Positions 33,190 through 44,706 are shown, counted from the stretch's first letter. The stretch: 64,000 bases of DNA from Guadua angustifolia (GCA_036346375.1 CM070514.1:15900463-15964462); one strand, 5' to 3'. Notes: generated from the letters alone by a model not told the origin. Numbers and translations are program-made.

Positions 33190-34510
33190 GACGATTTCCT
33201 AAGAGTTGTCGGGATGCCACCGACCGGAGGTGGAGTTCGCATTGAGCTTCGCTTTCGAACGGCCCCGTGATCGGCGACCTTACCGTATGCCTCCAAATGA
33301 GTTGATCGAGTTAAAGAAACAACTTACGGAGCTGTAAGAGAAGGGCTTCATTCGACCGAGCTCCTCACCTTGGGGATGCCCGGCGCTATTTGTGAAGAAG
33401 GATGATAGCTTGCGGATGTGTGTTGATTGCCGTCCATTGAATGAGGTCACGGTCAAGAACAAGTATCCACTCCCGCGGATCGATGATTTGTTCGATTAAA
33501 TGATCGGAGCCTGTATTTTCTCCAAGATTGACTTGAGATCAGGCTACCATCAAATCAAGATCAGATCGGGAAGACATTCCAAAAACGGCATTCTCCACTC
33601 GTTATGGTCTATACGAGTATACCGTCATGTCTTTCGGTTTGACCAATGCATCGGCCTACTTCATGAGCCTTATGAATTCGGTTTTCATGGAATATCTCGA
33701 CAACTTCGTTGTCATCTTCATCGATGATATTCTTATTTATTCCAAGTCCAAAGAGGAACATGAAGTACACCTTCGGGCAGTCCTGGAAAAGCTGCAAGAG
33801 CACCGACTTTACGCAAAATTCAGCAAGTGTGAATTCTGGCTAAAGGAGGTTGCCTTCTTGGGCCATGTGCTATCAGAAGGTGGGGTTGCGGTTGACCCCA
33901 GCAAGATACAGTCAGTACTTGATTGGGGGCAGCCTAAGAACATCACGGAGGTTCGAAGTTTTCTCGGGTTCACGGGTTATTACCGCCGGTTCATGGAGAA
34001 CTTCTCCAAAATCGTGAAGCCACTGACCGAACTTTTGAAGAAGGAGAACAAGTTCGTATGGTCAGTGGAATGTGAGGCAAGCTTTCAATTTCTGAAGGTT
34101 AGCTTAACCATTGCACCCATCTTGGTCCTGCCGGATATTCACAAGGGCTTCGACATATATTGCGACGCATCCCGCCTCGGACTGGGTTGTGTACTTATGC
34201 AAGGAGGCCGAGTTGTGGCGTATGCATCAAGGCAATTGAAACCTCATGAGATGAATTACCCCACCCATGACTTAGAGCTGGCAGAGGTAGTGCAGGCTCT
34301 AAAAATCTGGTGACCTTACCTCATCGGTAATCGTTGTGAAATCTACACCGATCACAAGAGCCTGAAGTATATTTTTACTCAAGTCGATCTGAACTTGAGG
34401 CAAAAGAGGTGGCTCGAATTGATCAAAGACTATAATATGGGACTCCATTATCATGCTGGAAAGGCCAATGTCATTGCTGATGCTTTGAGCCGAAAGTTTC
34501 AATGCAATCG
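33190..34510 (+). pseudogene. Reverse transcriptase and RNase H of element C
   Basis: The reverse transcriptase begins with NELIELKKQLTEL, GFIRPSSSPWGCPALFVKK, RMCVDCRPLNEVT and KIDLRSGYHQIKI in one frame with stops at 33336 and 33497. It then shifts to YTVMSFGLTNASAYFM, VVIFIDDILIYSKS (catalytic IDD), CEFWLKEVAFLGHVLS and RSFLGFTGYYRRF. RNase H follows with YCDASRLGLGCVLMQ, VAYASRQLKPHEMNYPTHDL, a stop at 34312, then EIYTDHKSLKYIFTQ and GKANVIADALSRK. The order and motifs are those of chromoviruses. Confidence 0.88.
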
Positions 34511-34531
34511 CCTTTCAGCAGGAATCGGATC

Positions 34532-35655
34532 GCCATGTCGCCGAGTTCAAAAGCTCGATCTAGAAGTGCTTAAGGAGGATCCTTGCTGTCATGGAAGTCA
34601 AATCTAATCTCTTGGACCAAATCAAAGAGGCTCAAAAGACAGACAAGGGCATAGCACTCATCCGAGCCCGCATCAAGCAAGGCAAGGCCAATTGCTTCAC
34701 CGAGCACCCACATGGTGTCTTGTGGTTCGACAAACAGCTAGTGGTGCCAAATTGTAAGGAATTGAAGGCACTAATTCTTGATGAGGCTCATAACTCCACA
34801 TTCACTATTCATCTCGAGAGTACGAAAATGTACCAAGATCTTAAACTAAGACTCTGGTGGACCCGAATGAAGCGAGAGATTGCCCGGTATGTCGCTGAGT
34901 GCGACATATGCCAGCAGGTGAAAGCTGACCATTTGTGTGCAGCAGGCACACTTCAACCACTGCCCATTCCCATGTGGAAGTGGTAAGAGATTGGTATGGA
35001 CTTCATCACCGGGTTGCCCAAGACGCAAAAAGGTTTTGATTCCAAATGGGTAATCGTTGACCGATTGACGAAGACGGCTCATTTTCTTCCTGTCAAGACG
35101 ACGGATACAGTGAGCAAGTTAGCTGGGTTATATCTTTATCGAATTGTGTCTCTTCATGGTGTTCCCAAAAGAATTGTCTCAGATCAGGGTACCCAGTTTA
35201 CCTTGTATTTTTGGCAATGCCTCCACAAGGCCATGGGGACTCAACTCTCTTTCAGCACCGCGTATCATCCTCAGACTGATGGACAAACTGAACGGGTGAA
35301 ACAAATTCGTGAGGATATGCTTAGGGTTTGTGCCCTTACCTACGACAAGAATTGGGAGAAATGCTTACCCTTCACGGAGTTCTCCTACAACAATAGCTAT
35401 CAAGCTAGTCTCCAAATGTGTCCATTCGAGGCTCTTTATGGAAGGTCTTGCAGAACTCCACTTAACTGGCCTGAGTCCGGAGAGAGACCCCTCTTTGGTC
35501 CCGAACTAGTCACCGAAGTGGAAGAGCAAGTTCGATTTATTCGCGAACGATTGCGTACTGCGCAGTCTCGTCAAAAGAGCTATGCTGATCGTCGCCGCCG
35601 TGAACTCAAATTCGAAGTTGGTGATCACGTCTATCTCAAGGTCTCACGAATGAAA
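34532..35655 (+). pseudogene. Integrase of element C, copy 1 of a tandem duplication
   Basis: An H2C2 zinc segment (ending CDICQQVK) is followed by the core: GMDFITGLPKTQKGFD, RIVSDQGTQFT and AYHPQTDGQTERVKQI, with both core Asp and the Glu visible. Then come PFEALYGRSCRTPLNWPE and the GDHVYLKVSRMKA linker. One stop lies at 34984-34986. The unit ends at a GCCATGT word shared with its start, after which the same sequence begins again. Confidence 0.85.
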
Positions 35656-36787
35656 GCCATGTGAGCCGAGTTCTGAAAGCTCGATCTAGAAGTGGTTAAG
35701 GAGAGATCCCTTGCTGTCATGGAAGTCAAATCTAATCTCTTGGACCAAATCAAAGAGGCTCAAAAGACAAACAAGGGCATAGCACTCATCCGAGCCCGCA
35801 TCAAGCAAGGCAAGGCCAATTACTTCACCGAGGACCCACAAGGTGTCTTGTGGTTTGACAAATGGCTGGCAAGTGGTGCCAAATTGTAAGGAATTGAAGG
35901 CACTAATTCTTGATGAGGCTCATAACTCCACATTCTCTATTCATCCCGGGAGTATGAAAATGTACCAAGATCTTAAGCCAAGACTCTGGTGGACCCGAAT
36001 GAAGCGAGAGATTGCCCGATATGTCGCCGAGTGCGACATATGCCAGCGGGTGAAAGCTGTCCATTTGCGTGCAGCAGGCACACTTCAACCACTGCCCATT
36101 CTCATGTGGAAGTGGGAAGAGATTGGTATGGATTTCATCACCGGGTTGCCCAAGACGCAAAAAGGTTTTGATTCCATATGGGTAATCGTTGACCGATTGA
36201 TGAAGACTGCTCATTTTCTTCATGTCAAGACGACGGATACAGTGAGCAAGTTAGCTGAGTTATATCTTTATCGAATTGTGTCTCTTCATGGTGTTCCCAA
36301 AAGAATTGTCTCAGATCGGGGTACCCAGTTTACCTCGCATTTTTAGCAATGCCTCCACAAGGCCATGGGGACTCAACTCTCTTTTAGCACCGCGTATCAT
36401 CCTCAGACTGATGGACAAACTGAACGGGTGAACCAAATTCTTGAGGATATGCTTAGGGCTTGTGCCCTTACCTACGGAAAGAATTGGGAGAAATGCTTAC
36501 CCTTCGCAGAGTTCTCCTACAACAATAGCTATCAAGCTAGTCTCCAAATGTGTCCATTCGAGGCTCTTTATGGAAGGTCTTGCAGAACTCCACTTAACTG
36601 GTCTGAGTCCAGAGAGAGACCCCTCTTTGGTCCCGAACTAGTCACCGAAGCGGAAGAGCAAGTTCGATTTATTCGCTAACGGTTGCGGACCACGCAGTCT
36701 CGTTAAAAGAGCTACGTTGATCGTCGCCGCCGTGAACTCAAATTCGAAGTTGGTGATCACGTCTATCTCAAGGTCTCACCGATGAAA
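35656..36787 (+). pseudogene. Integrase of element C, copy 2 of a tandem duplication
   Basis: This repeats copy 1 almost base for base with scattered substitutions and a few indels, from KSNLLDQIKEAQKTNKGIAL to the GDHVYLKV segment. It has its own stops at 36345 and 36677-36708 that copy 1 lacks. Copy 2 is the one that runs on into the chromodomain, so copy 1 is the extra segment in reading order. Confidence 0.85.
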
Positions 36788-37177
36788 GGTGTTCGTCGGT
36801 TTCATGTGAAGGGAAAGCTAGCCCCTCGTTACATCGGAACTTTCTGGGTTATAGCAAGGCGAGGAGCGGTGGCATATCAATTGGAGCTTCCCCCTTCGAT
36901 AGCCAATGTGCATGATGTCTTTCATGTCTCTAAATTGAAGAAATGCCTACATGTCCCAACCGAAGCCACAGAGTTGGACACTCTCGAATTACAACCCGAT
37001 CTATCCTACAAGGAGCATCCCATTTGTATTCTCAACGAGAGGGAGCGTGTTACTCGAAACCACACCATAAAATTCTTTAAGGTTCAATGGAGTAATCACA
37101 CCCCTGATGAGGCCACATGGGAGCGTGAGGATCATCTTCGAGCTGAATACCCCTACCTCTTCAATGAAGCCGTGTAA
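36788..37177 (+). CDS. Integrase C-terminus and chromodomain of element C
   Basis: The frame has FHVKGKLAPRYIGTFWVIAR, YQLELPPSIANVHDVFHVSK and LKKCLHVP, then a chromodomain: ILNERERVTRNHTIKFFKVQ, WSNHTPDEATWEREDHLR and a stop at 37177. The aromatic and TWE motifs are typical of chromoviruses such as Tekay/del, where the domain guides insertion into heterochromatin by binding methylated histone H3. Confidence 0.87.
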   Translation, partial: GVRRFHVKGKLAPRYIGTFWVIARRGAVAYQLELPPSIANVHDVFHVSKLKKCLHVPTEATELDTLELQPDLSYKEHPICILNERERVTRNHTIKFFKVQWSNHTPDEATWEREDHLRAEYPYLFNEAV

Positions 37178-37197
37178 TCTCGGGGTCGAGATTCTTT

Positions 37198-37206
37198 TAA
37201 GGGGGG
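37198..37206 (+). other. Polypurine tract of element C
   Basis: TAAGGGGGG lies a few bases before the 3' LTR start TGTAAC at 37213. It primes plus-strand DNA synthesis. Confidence 0.75.
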
Positions 37207-37212
37207 TAGGCT

Positions 37213-40200
37213 TGTAACAGCCCAATTTTCGTTAATCCGGTAAGTGGGGCTTGTCATGCTAACGTCTTCCATAATGTCATTAAAATCCTCACTTAATTAT
37301 AACCATACAAGTATTAGGACATTTATCTTGCATAAAGAGGAAGCAGCAAAATCCTGAAAATCATTTTCCAAACGGCACACATGTTATTTTACCTTAGTCA
37401 ATGACATGTGGGCCATGCTCATAAGAGACAAGAGAGTAGGCTGCACGTACCTACCCTACTAGTTCTTATTTTACTCACCTCTACCCACTTACCTAACTAG
37501 TCATGACACATGGGTCCTACCGTGCATAGGAACTTGTAGACTGCACATCATCTCCATGTCCTTTCTCACTCTAATCACTCATACCCACTCCTTTACTCAC
37601 CCTATGACATGTCGGACCTAGCCCCACATGTAAGCATGAATGGGCAGCCATATATAAGGTGCTATACATTGGTTTTTCCTCCCCCACCAGCTCATTTGCT
37701 CAGCCTACACCTGACAAACAGCAAGGAACTCTTCTCCAACTCCTTGCCATTCTCCCCCACAAATTCCCTCAAATCTTGAGTTCGAGCTTGTGTGTGTCAT
37801 ACCACATCGAAGCCAAGATCAAGAACTTCAAATCCATCCAATTGGATTCTTGAGGCACCAAGTTTTGGGTGAGTGGTAACCAATTTCCTTTTCCCCCATG
37901 TTCTGAAATTTTGCCCCTTGTGACTCATTTCCTTCCTCTCCATGGAATCCATCATCAAACCTTGAATCGGGTCGTACATGTCGCATGGAAGCTTGATGAG
38001 GAGGGCTAGTTGCTGTTGCAAGCACGAGCAAGTGAGGTCATCGTCGTCTACACAAGCTAGGAGGAGACGAACCGCGAGAACCGGCGTTGCGACACTTTTT
38101 GTCATTCCCTCGCCGAAACCAACCGTCACCAAGTGCAAAGTAACACCGTAGTGGTAAGATTCCATCCTAGTCCGTTCCCTTGAAGTCCTAGTCCATCCCT
38201 ATAAAGTGTAGAGGCCACTGGACAAGTAGCCGTTTTAAAACAGAGAAGCCCAGCTCGGATAGTCCGAGGTTCCACTCGGACAGTCCGAACCATTCGGATA
38301 TTCCGAATAAAATTTTGGATAGTCCAAATAGAATTTAGCTCTAGACCGAGGGGGTCCACTCGGATATTCCGAAGTGACACTCGGATACTCCGAACATAAA
38401 TCGATAAAATGCCCCTAAGACTTGAACTTTTGACACACAAGTCCAAATTTCACAAACTCAATTGGTACTTTCATATTATAATTAGTACTACACATCATGA
38501 GCGATTCATGCATCTTTTAATCATGTGCACCATTTGGATTCTTAATTCGGTGTTTATTGAATTGGATTTTCTCGTTAGGTGTTGACGTTTCGGAAGGCAT
38601 TCCCGAGTATGACTACGCCTTCGAAGTCAAGAACGAGCAGTAAGGCACTACTTTACTCCTTGACCATGATTGCTCCTACTATTTGAAATTTACATTTTTG
38701 GAATTATTCTATCAATTGCATGCTTACTTTCAATTACAACTATGGTTGGGTAGAATTCTTAGCTATTGACACATTGTTATGTTATCACCTTGCCATGTTC
38801 TTTCCATGTTCCATTGTCGCCCCAGGTGGTTGCTTTATTATTATTGTATATGGGTTCATGCGAATTGCTTAGCCAAGCTTAGAACATCGTTAGAAACCGC
38901 GATAGACGGACTTAATCCATCGGTCAGAATGATCAAGAATTATTATGATGATGATGGTTTCAAATGGTGGTCAATGAGTAGAGATATTGGTTAAGGACCT
39001 TAAGGATTGAATCCTAGTGACATCTCTTTGAGTAACTATCGTGCGAACCACACGCTGTTTATGGAACCGGTGTAACCAAGTACTTATGTATGACTAGGGT
39101 GTGTAAATCATGTGCACCCAGAAATTCCTTGGGCTTAGTGGAACATCAAGGAATGTCCGCCGGAATTTCTTGAGCTTGTGGGAGCGTCAAGGAACGTCCT
39201 CGGAATCCCTCGAACTTTGTTGAGTTGGGGATGTCCAACAACGGTGTACTCTTGATCCACACACACACAGGCAATCGGGCACGCGGATCAAGGGTCACAG
39301 TCATCCGGATGGTTTAGATACACTACCATGCATACTGAAAAATGGTTTGTCATGTTCACCTCGGCCGACACATCCAAGGAAATGTGTTAATAGCTTGGCT
39401 TACGAGTATGGCGTGTCGTGTGGGTAAAGTCATACCTGTGTGTGTAATCGTACCATGGTTAAGGACGATCGCTTAATTTGTCAGTCACTGGGCGAGTATT
39501 AAGGACTTGGTAAGAATGGAATGGGATTGGGAAAAAGACACGAGTATTGGAGTACTTGTGTGTGTAATCGTACATGAGCGATCGAACTCATGGTTCGGAG
39601 AATGCTTGCAGGCATGATATGAATGTGATTATGATGATGTTATATTATGAATTAGATTTTGCAAATGTTTACTAAATGCAATTTTTCAATCTATACATGT
39701 TTATGATTTATCCCAGATATTGCCTTATGCTGAAATTGCCATTTTGCCTTCCGTTGATGTAGCAACTACATGTAGCTAGAATTCAGCATACAACTTATAT
39801 TATTGTGCGAGTACACTCTTTGTACTCAGTCGGATTGTCCACTTGCTGCAGGTGAGGATGAGGCACTGCCCGGGGACTTTTACCGGGCAGATTTCGACGA
39901 TTCTAACGTTTAGTCACCGTTCTTGCCCCAGTTGGTTGCTTGAGGGTTTGGGGGCATGCCATGCTGGACCTTTTGTTGTTTATCTTATGTTTTCCGCTGC
40001 TACTTGGTGTAATAACTCTAAATATGTCGTTATGGACAGCAGTCCTACTTTTAGAATGTAATAACATTTATGTTTCTGATAATGGTGTATGTGTTGTGAT
40101 GTCAACTGTTGGATGAGAATGCGCGTGTTGGTGAACTTTCCTAGGACCAACACAGGTATATTCACGGAACGCCCGAGGTTCCTTTGATTCACTTGAGATG

Positions 40201-40249
40201 TTCCACATATTTGGGTGAATCAGTGGAGTCCCGGGGACGGTTCCCCGTA
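37213..40249 (+). repeat. 3' LTR of element C
   Basis: This starts TGTAACAGCCC and carries the same TATA box (CATATATAAGG, about 37651) and palindrome cluster (38254-38394) as the 5' copy. It extends about 970 bp beyond where that copy is cut. It ends CCCCGTA just before the GTGAA duplication, so the usual terminal CA is altered. Confidence 0.8.
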
Positions 40250-40254
40250 GTGAA

Positions 40255-40421
40255 GCTCAAGATAGCTTCATCAATTCAGCCTCCATTCACGCTCCACCCT
40301 TGACGACGGAGAGGACGTCGCCTTCTCCATCGATAACCGACTGGGCCTTCATGCCCCCTTTCAGCTCGTACCAACGGTGAAGGCCCATCCCAGTGACTAT
40401 CAGCTACTAGCCCTCGAGTGA
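40255..40421 (+). pseudogene. Second accessory ORF of D, 3' part
   Basis: The frame interrupted at 24239 resumes here after the GTGAA duplication as LKIASSIQPPFTLHP. After a one-base shift it continues DDGEDVAFSIDNRLGLHAPF, then QLVPTVKAHPSDYQLLALE and a stop at 40419-40421. The whole protein would be about 150 residues. I found no known domain. Confidence 0.6.
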
Positions 40422-40639
40422 GTAGAAGAGGCGACGCGACGCCTTCGAGGGCAAGTATTAATAGGGTACTTGCCACATATGTAATAGGATAACTTATGTT
40501 AGTTAATTTTAATGAACCCATACTTACCTTAATTTTTGTTGTGATGCACTAGTTCTATTGTTCATGAATGAAATTCTTTCAATTGATTGATATTCTACGA
40601 GTTGCCAAACGCCACTCCTTCTGTCATCGATAGCCGTAT
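40422..40639. other. Spacer of D between accessory ORF and integrase
   Basis: This is an AT-rich 3' untranslated stretch for both convergent genes. I see no other feature in it. Confidence 0.35.
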
Positions 40640-40755
40640 TGATCTGGGTCAAGTCACCTCGACCACTACGTAGAGACCTTCCCATTTAAGTGATAGCTTA
40701 TTATTGTTACCTTGCTTTTGCACCTTTTGTAGCACTAAGTCCCCAACGACGAAGA
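40640..40755 (-). pseudogene. Integrase C-terminal fragment of Tat-like element D
   Basis: The minus strand reads VVGDLVLQKVQKQGNNNKLS then LKWEGLYVVVEVT. This is the GDLVL...KLSPxWEGPY..VxEV segment at the end of Tat integrases, seen also in A (13831-14016) and B (53099-53452). Upstream pol is missing, so the element is truncated here. Confidence 0.7.
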
Positions 40756-41054
40756 ACAAAAAAAAATAGAGAAGAAGAATGGAGGAAAAAATAAAATTTA
40801 AAAAATATAGAGAAGAAGAACAGAGAGAAAAAAATTTGAGCAAAGAAGAGCACTTTCCCTATATTGTTTTCGGTTTGAGGAGATAAGGAGAGTCCAGCCT
40901 TGATTTGTTTCATTTTGGGAAAGGATCAGAGGGAAGGAAAGACCAGCCTTGATTTGTTTTAGTCTGGTGTGGATAAGAAGGTGTAGCCCTCCCATCTATG
41001 GTTTTCGATCTAGCATTTTTTTGAAGTGGATTCGAATTTCCCTCCAGACACCCT
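40756..41054. repeat. Purine-rich tract and short repeat next to CACTA L
   Basis: An A/G-rich stretch (AGAGAAGAAGAA units) is followed by two copies, about 70 bp apart, of CCAGCCTTGATTTGTTT. There is no gene. Confidence 0.45.
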
Positions 41055-41586
41055 CACTACTAAAAAATAGCACATAGGTGACACCCTATTTGTGGCAGTT
41101 TTTGGAACCATCACAAATACAATTATTAGTGACAGTTTTAAAATTCAAAATAGTGGGAAGATTATTTGTGGTGGTTTTTCTTTGGAATCACCACAAATAC
41201 TTTTGGGACTACTTGTGGTGGTTTTCTTTTGGAACCGCCACAAATAATCAATTATATGTGGCGGTTTTTTTGGAACCACTATTGATAATACTGAGTATTT
41301 GTGGTAGTTTTAGTCAAAAACCACCACTGAAAATATTAGTATTTGTGGTAGTTTTTGGTTAAAACCGCTACTGATAGTATTATCTCTAGAGGTTTTAATT
41401 TAAAACCGCCACAAATAATGTTCCCTATAAATAGCCTCTCCATCTGGTCGGTCATCTTTCTCCCAAGAACAAACCTGTAGTCGATCATCTTCTAGATTTT
41501 AGATTTCATTTGCTAAGATTCTTGTGCTTCTACTTCTTGTAGTTGTTCCAAGGTGTGTAATTTGTTCTCCTCTTGTCGACGTTTGT
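41055..41586. mobile_element. Left end of a second CACTA transposon (L)
   Basis: This begins CACTACTAAAAAA, preceded by CCT as a possible 3-bp duplication. From 41080 to 41415 it has repeated TTTGTGGYGGTTTT and its complement AACCRCCACAAAT in alternating orientation, the usual subterminal pattern. A CTATAAATAG TATA box at about 41426 then starts a transcribed-looking leader. Element B interrupts it at 41587, and the other end is outside the window. Confidence 0.65.
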
Positions 41587-42035
41587 TGTCGGCAATAATG
41601 AAAACGGGGCTAGGCGTCGGATCCGAACTCGATGGTAGCACAAGACGCAAGAATTATACAGGTTCGGGCTCTCGCGGAGGAGATAATACCCTAATCTTGT
41701 GCTCTAGGATTATATGTGTCTAATTTGCTGATGAGATTGTATGCTGATGTTCCCCTATCCCTCCCTTTATATAGCAGAGGAGGGTGGTTACAAAAGAAAG
41801 TCCTGGTCGGATACAAGGTGGGGATTATATCTCCTGTACCTATCCGTTTGTCAACGGTTTAGATTACAATTGTATCCTACCTAATCCGGATCGATTGCTA
41901 GCTTCCTTATCTCGCACGTTTTAGCGCACTCCTGGTAGCTTCTATTTCCATGCAGCCAGCTTGGCCCGGCCCGGTCTTGTCTAGTTGGGCCTCGCAGGCC
42001 TGCCTTGCGGATACATGTGGTGTGTATACTCCACA
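41587..42035 (-). repeat. 3' LTR of element B
   Basis: This 449-bp block begins TGTCGGC and ends CCACA on the plus strand (on the element's strand TGTGGAGTATAC...GCCGACA). A TATATAAAG box lies on the minus strand at about 41767-41775. The phrase GGTTCGGGC...GATAATACCCTA is shared with the LTR of G. Confidence 0.7.
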
Positions 42036-42050
42036 GTAGCCCCCGAGTGC
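42036..42050 (-). other. Polypurine tract of element B
   Basis: The element's strand reads GCACTCGGGGGCTAC directly before the LTR start TGTGGAG. Near-copies of CGGGGGCTAC occur internally at 53003 and, in element D, around 23258. Confidence 0.65.
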
Positions 42051-42211
42051 TTTGTGATCGGATTGCCTTCTTATTGACAGGATTTCCCGACTGGTTTTCC
42101 CTCCAGCCGAGTGCTCCGTTGTAGGCAAGGAGGTCATGAAGGACTCGATAGAGCTCCACGTGTAAGCATTTCGAGTGGTTTCCGACCCAATTTATTGGGC
42201 CAGCACGCGAC

Positions 42212-42626
42212 TCATTATGGAGTATATCTCCGTTCAGGTTGGCTTTTAGCCAAGTGGTACCTGTGTGCCATGGCACACAGCTTTTGGCCTGTCATGAGGC
42301 GTACCGTGAATTATCCAAGCGGTACCAGCACCTGCTTTTTGCAGCATACGGCTAGTAGCCCATCATGGGGAATACCTCTAAAATATCTGTTTTGAATCAA
42401 TTTAAGATATCTGATTCCACTTTGAACGGTGACCAGCATGCAACCTGTCATGAGGCATATCATAAGAGGATATTTTAGTTTGGAAAGTACCCAAATTTCG
42501 TCTGATGCAGTCATTGGCCCTTGGCCCATCATGGGGCGTACCATATCCCAAATTAGATTCAGCCCAATTGTGCCTGTGCACAGTGATTCACTGCACATGG
42601 CCACCGGCCCATCTTGAGGCGTGCCC
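42212..42626. repeat. Six repeats spaced about 80 bp in the 3' region of B
   Basis: A core like CCYRTCATGRGGCGTACC recurs at 42212, 42292, 42363, 42448, 42529 and 42612 (spacings 80, 71, 85, 81 and 83), with weak similarity between the cores. The array sits directly upstream of the antisense ORF promoter. Confidence 0.65.
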
Positions 42627-42694
42627 TAGGGCAACCTCAGGATATGCGGAAGGCGAAGCGTTTTCCCGCTCAAGGTGAAAGTTAGCATCGCTCC

Positions 42695-42703
42695 CTATAA
42701 ATA
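42695..42703 (+). promoter_or_regulatory. TATA box of B's antisense ORF
   Basis: CTATAAATA lies about 160 bp upstream of the ATG at 42858, followed by a pyrimidine-rich leader (CTTCGTCTTCTCTCTTTC). It is oriented opposite to the retrotransposon's own genes. Confidence 0.6.
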
Positions 42704-43805
42704 TGAGACTTGGTGCGAACGAAGCGGTTTTCTACGCACTGTTCTCATTTGTCCCTTCGTCTTCTCTCTTTCGGCGCTTTTCCTGCGATCTCCACTGCTA
42801 GGGTTAGCATCTCCTGAAATCCCAATCCGACACAGTTGCAAGTTCCTTCACCCAAAAATGTCTTCTCCTTCCTCCAAAGACGCTCCTTCATCAGCCTCGG
42901 CCAAGGATTGGGCCACTTTGGTGACAACGGAGAAGCGATTGGAGGAATTGGTCACCGGCGGTGTCTTTCCACCACTGGTGATGCTTTCCGCCCGCCCCGC
43001 TGTGGGTGAGTCTTGCCCTACGCCCCGCACTAAGGAGGTAGTTGTTTTTGAGTCATTTTTCCAGCGTGGGTTTGGCCTTCCCGCTTGCTCTTTTCTTCGT
43101 AGTCTTCTTCACTTTTATGAAATTGAATTGACCCATCTCAATCCCAATTCCATTCTTCAAATTGCTATCTTCGTTCACCCCTGCGAGGCCTTCCTTGGCA
43201 TTCGCCCACATTTTGATCTTTTCCACCATCTTTTCCTTCTCAAGCCCTTCCCCAACAAGAATTCCCCCAAAGCAATTGGAGGCGCTGGATTCTAGCTGAG
43301 GGACGGCTTAAAGAAGGCCTATTTTGCTATTCCCTTCAAAACCTCGAACAAGGGCTGGCATCAAGAATGGTTTTACTATGCCAACACTAAACCTTCTCTT
43401 CCTTTTTTTTCCGGAGTCCCTCCTAAGCCTTCGATGGACTGGACTTCGCTTCCCTTGGACAGCGGGATGGACCAGGTGGCCGAGCTCATGGGGATGATTG
43501 CCAAATTGAAGGAAGGCGGACTAACTAGAGTCGCGATCATCCTCAATTTTGTCTTTCACCGAGTGCAGCCCCTTAAGGAGCGAGTCTATCTTGGATATGA
43601 CTATGAAGGAGAACGCGACACCACCCAGGAAGCCGGCCTTGAGCTGATTCCCAGGGACATTCTCCTTAGACGCTTGGGCGATTTCTTCGTCCAGGGCACC
43701 CAGATCGTCAACACTGGGTGCCTGAAGCCCTTCAACAAGACGAGTCCTCCGCCTCCAGTAATATGCTTTTCTCATCACCCAAGGTTGAATTTCCTGGTTC
43801 TTGAG

Positions 43806-44706
43806 TGATGAGGACATAGCTACGTTGGATACACCCATACATCAACAGTCAATGATCAACAAAATTCTCCTTGTGATTAGCAACATTTAACCCACATAAA
43901 AAGTCCAATAACCCAAGCACGCGCACAACAGCTAAATCAACAGGTGAACTCGTTTCTCGGGTTGCATAATTATATTTTAGAGAATAGACCATCGTGATAA
44001 TAATGTGCTTGTGCTTAGAAATAATGGTTTAGAGCAGCAAGGACGTTATCCCTCATCAATACAAGCAAGAGAACAAGCTATTCCCGAGCAAGAAGCTGAA
44101 ACGTCCACCCAGGAGCAGTCCACCTTCAAATGGTCATAACTTTTGCATGCGGAGTCCGTTCGGGATGACAAGCAAAACAATCCAGCGGGCTCAGACTCTT
44201 CGGGTGCTGCACCACTATTATTGTTTGGATGAGTTCACATGTAATTATAGTGGTGTGAAACCAACTCCTAGCACTCTTCGGGTGCTGTGCCACCATTAGA
44301 TGAGTTCACATGTAATTAGAGTGGTGTGAAACCAACTCCTAGCAGCCATGTCCTTGGCTATATATAGGACAAACCCCCTATCTATCTCCTCAGGTTTTGT
44401 TAAGTTTAGTTACCCCATGTATGGAACTATAACCTTGTTCTCCGACTGCCTAGAGTAGCAAAGAAACAAGTTCAGAACCTCATTTCGTGTGTGTGCTTTA
44501 TCCTTGTTCTTGCTGGTTCTTCGATTGCTTGCAAGAATAGACCTTCGTGGTCGTCATCCGGCTTTTGGCACGGTTGATAACAACTAGGGGTGTGGTTTAG
44601 CGATTATGGCGCTTATCCTTGTGTGGTTCAGAGTCGATCGTCAAAGTCATCCTCCGCCTAATCGGGTTATCCCTCATCGAAGATCGGGCACCGATGCAGC
44701 GCATCA
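43806..44706 (+). repeat. 5' LTR of element F
   Basis: This 901-bp block aligns with 48036-48942 with small indels. It has a TATA box CTATATATAGG at about 44354 and a repeated GTGGTGTGAAACCAACTCCTA phrase (about 44250 and 44325). A damaged Met-tRNA primer site (TTGCATCGAGCAACG instead of TTGGTATCAGAGCAACG) follows at about 44708. Confidence 0.85.

Larger units (their letters stand above)
24240..40249 (+). mobile_element. Tekay-like chromovirus (Ty3/gypsy) element C
   Basis: LTRs beginning TGTAAC lie at 24240 and 37213. The 3' copy is about 3.0 kb; the 5' copy matches it only to 26317. The 5 bases GTGAA occur immediately before (24235-24239) and after (40250-40254), and the disrupted host ORF resumes in frame. 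The internal region has protease, reverse transcriptase, RNase H, a duplicated integrase and a C-terminal chromodomain. The remaining 5' LTR, primer site and gag are missing, replaced by element M. Confidence 0.85.
22500..40755 (-). mobile_element. Tat-like gypsy element D, remains (interrupted by C)
   Basis: Element D is inferred from three pieces in Tat order. An antisense ORF N-terminus (22604-22840, plus) is followed by a second plus-strand accessory ORF (23956-24239 joined to 40255-40421). Last comes a minus-strand integrase C-terminus (40640-40755). No LTR is found: the left edge abuts copia gag K and the right edge is cut inside integrase. Element C accounts for about 16 kb of the interval. 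Confidence 0.6.
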
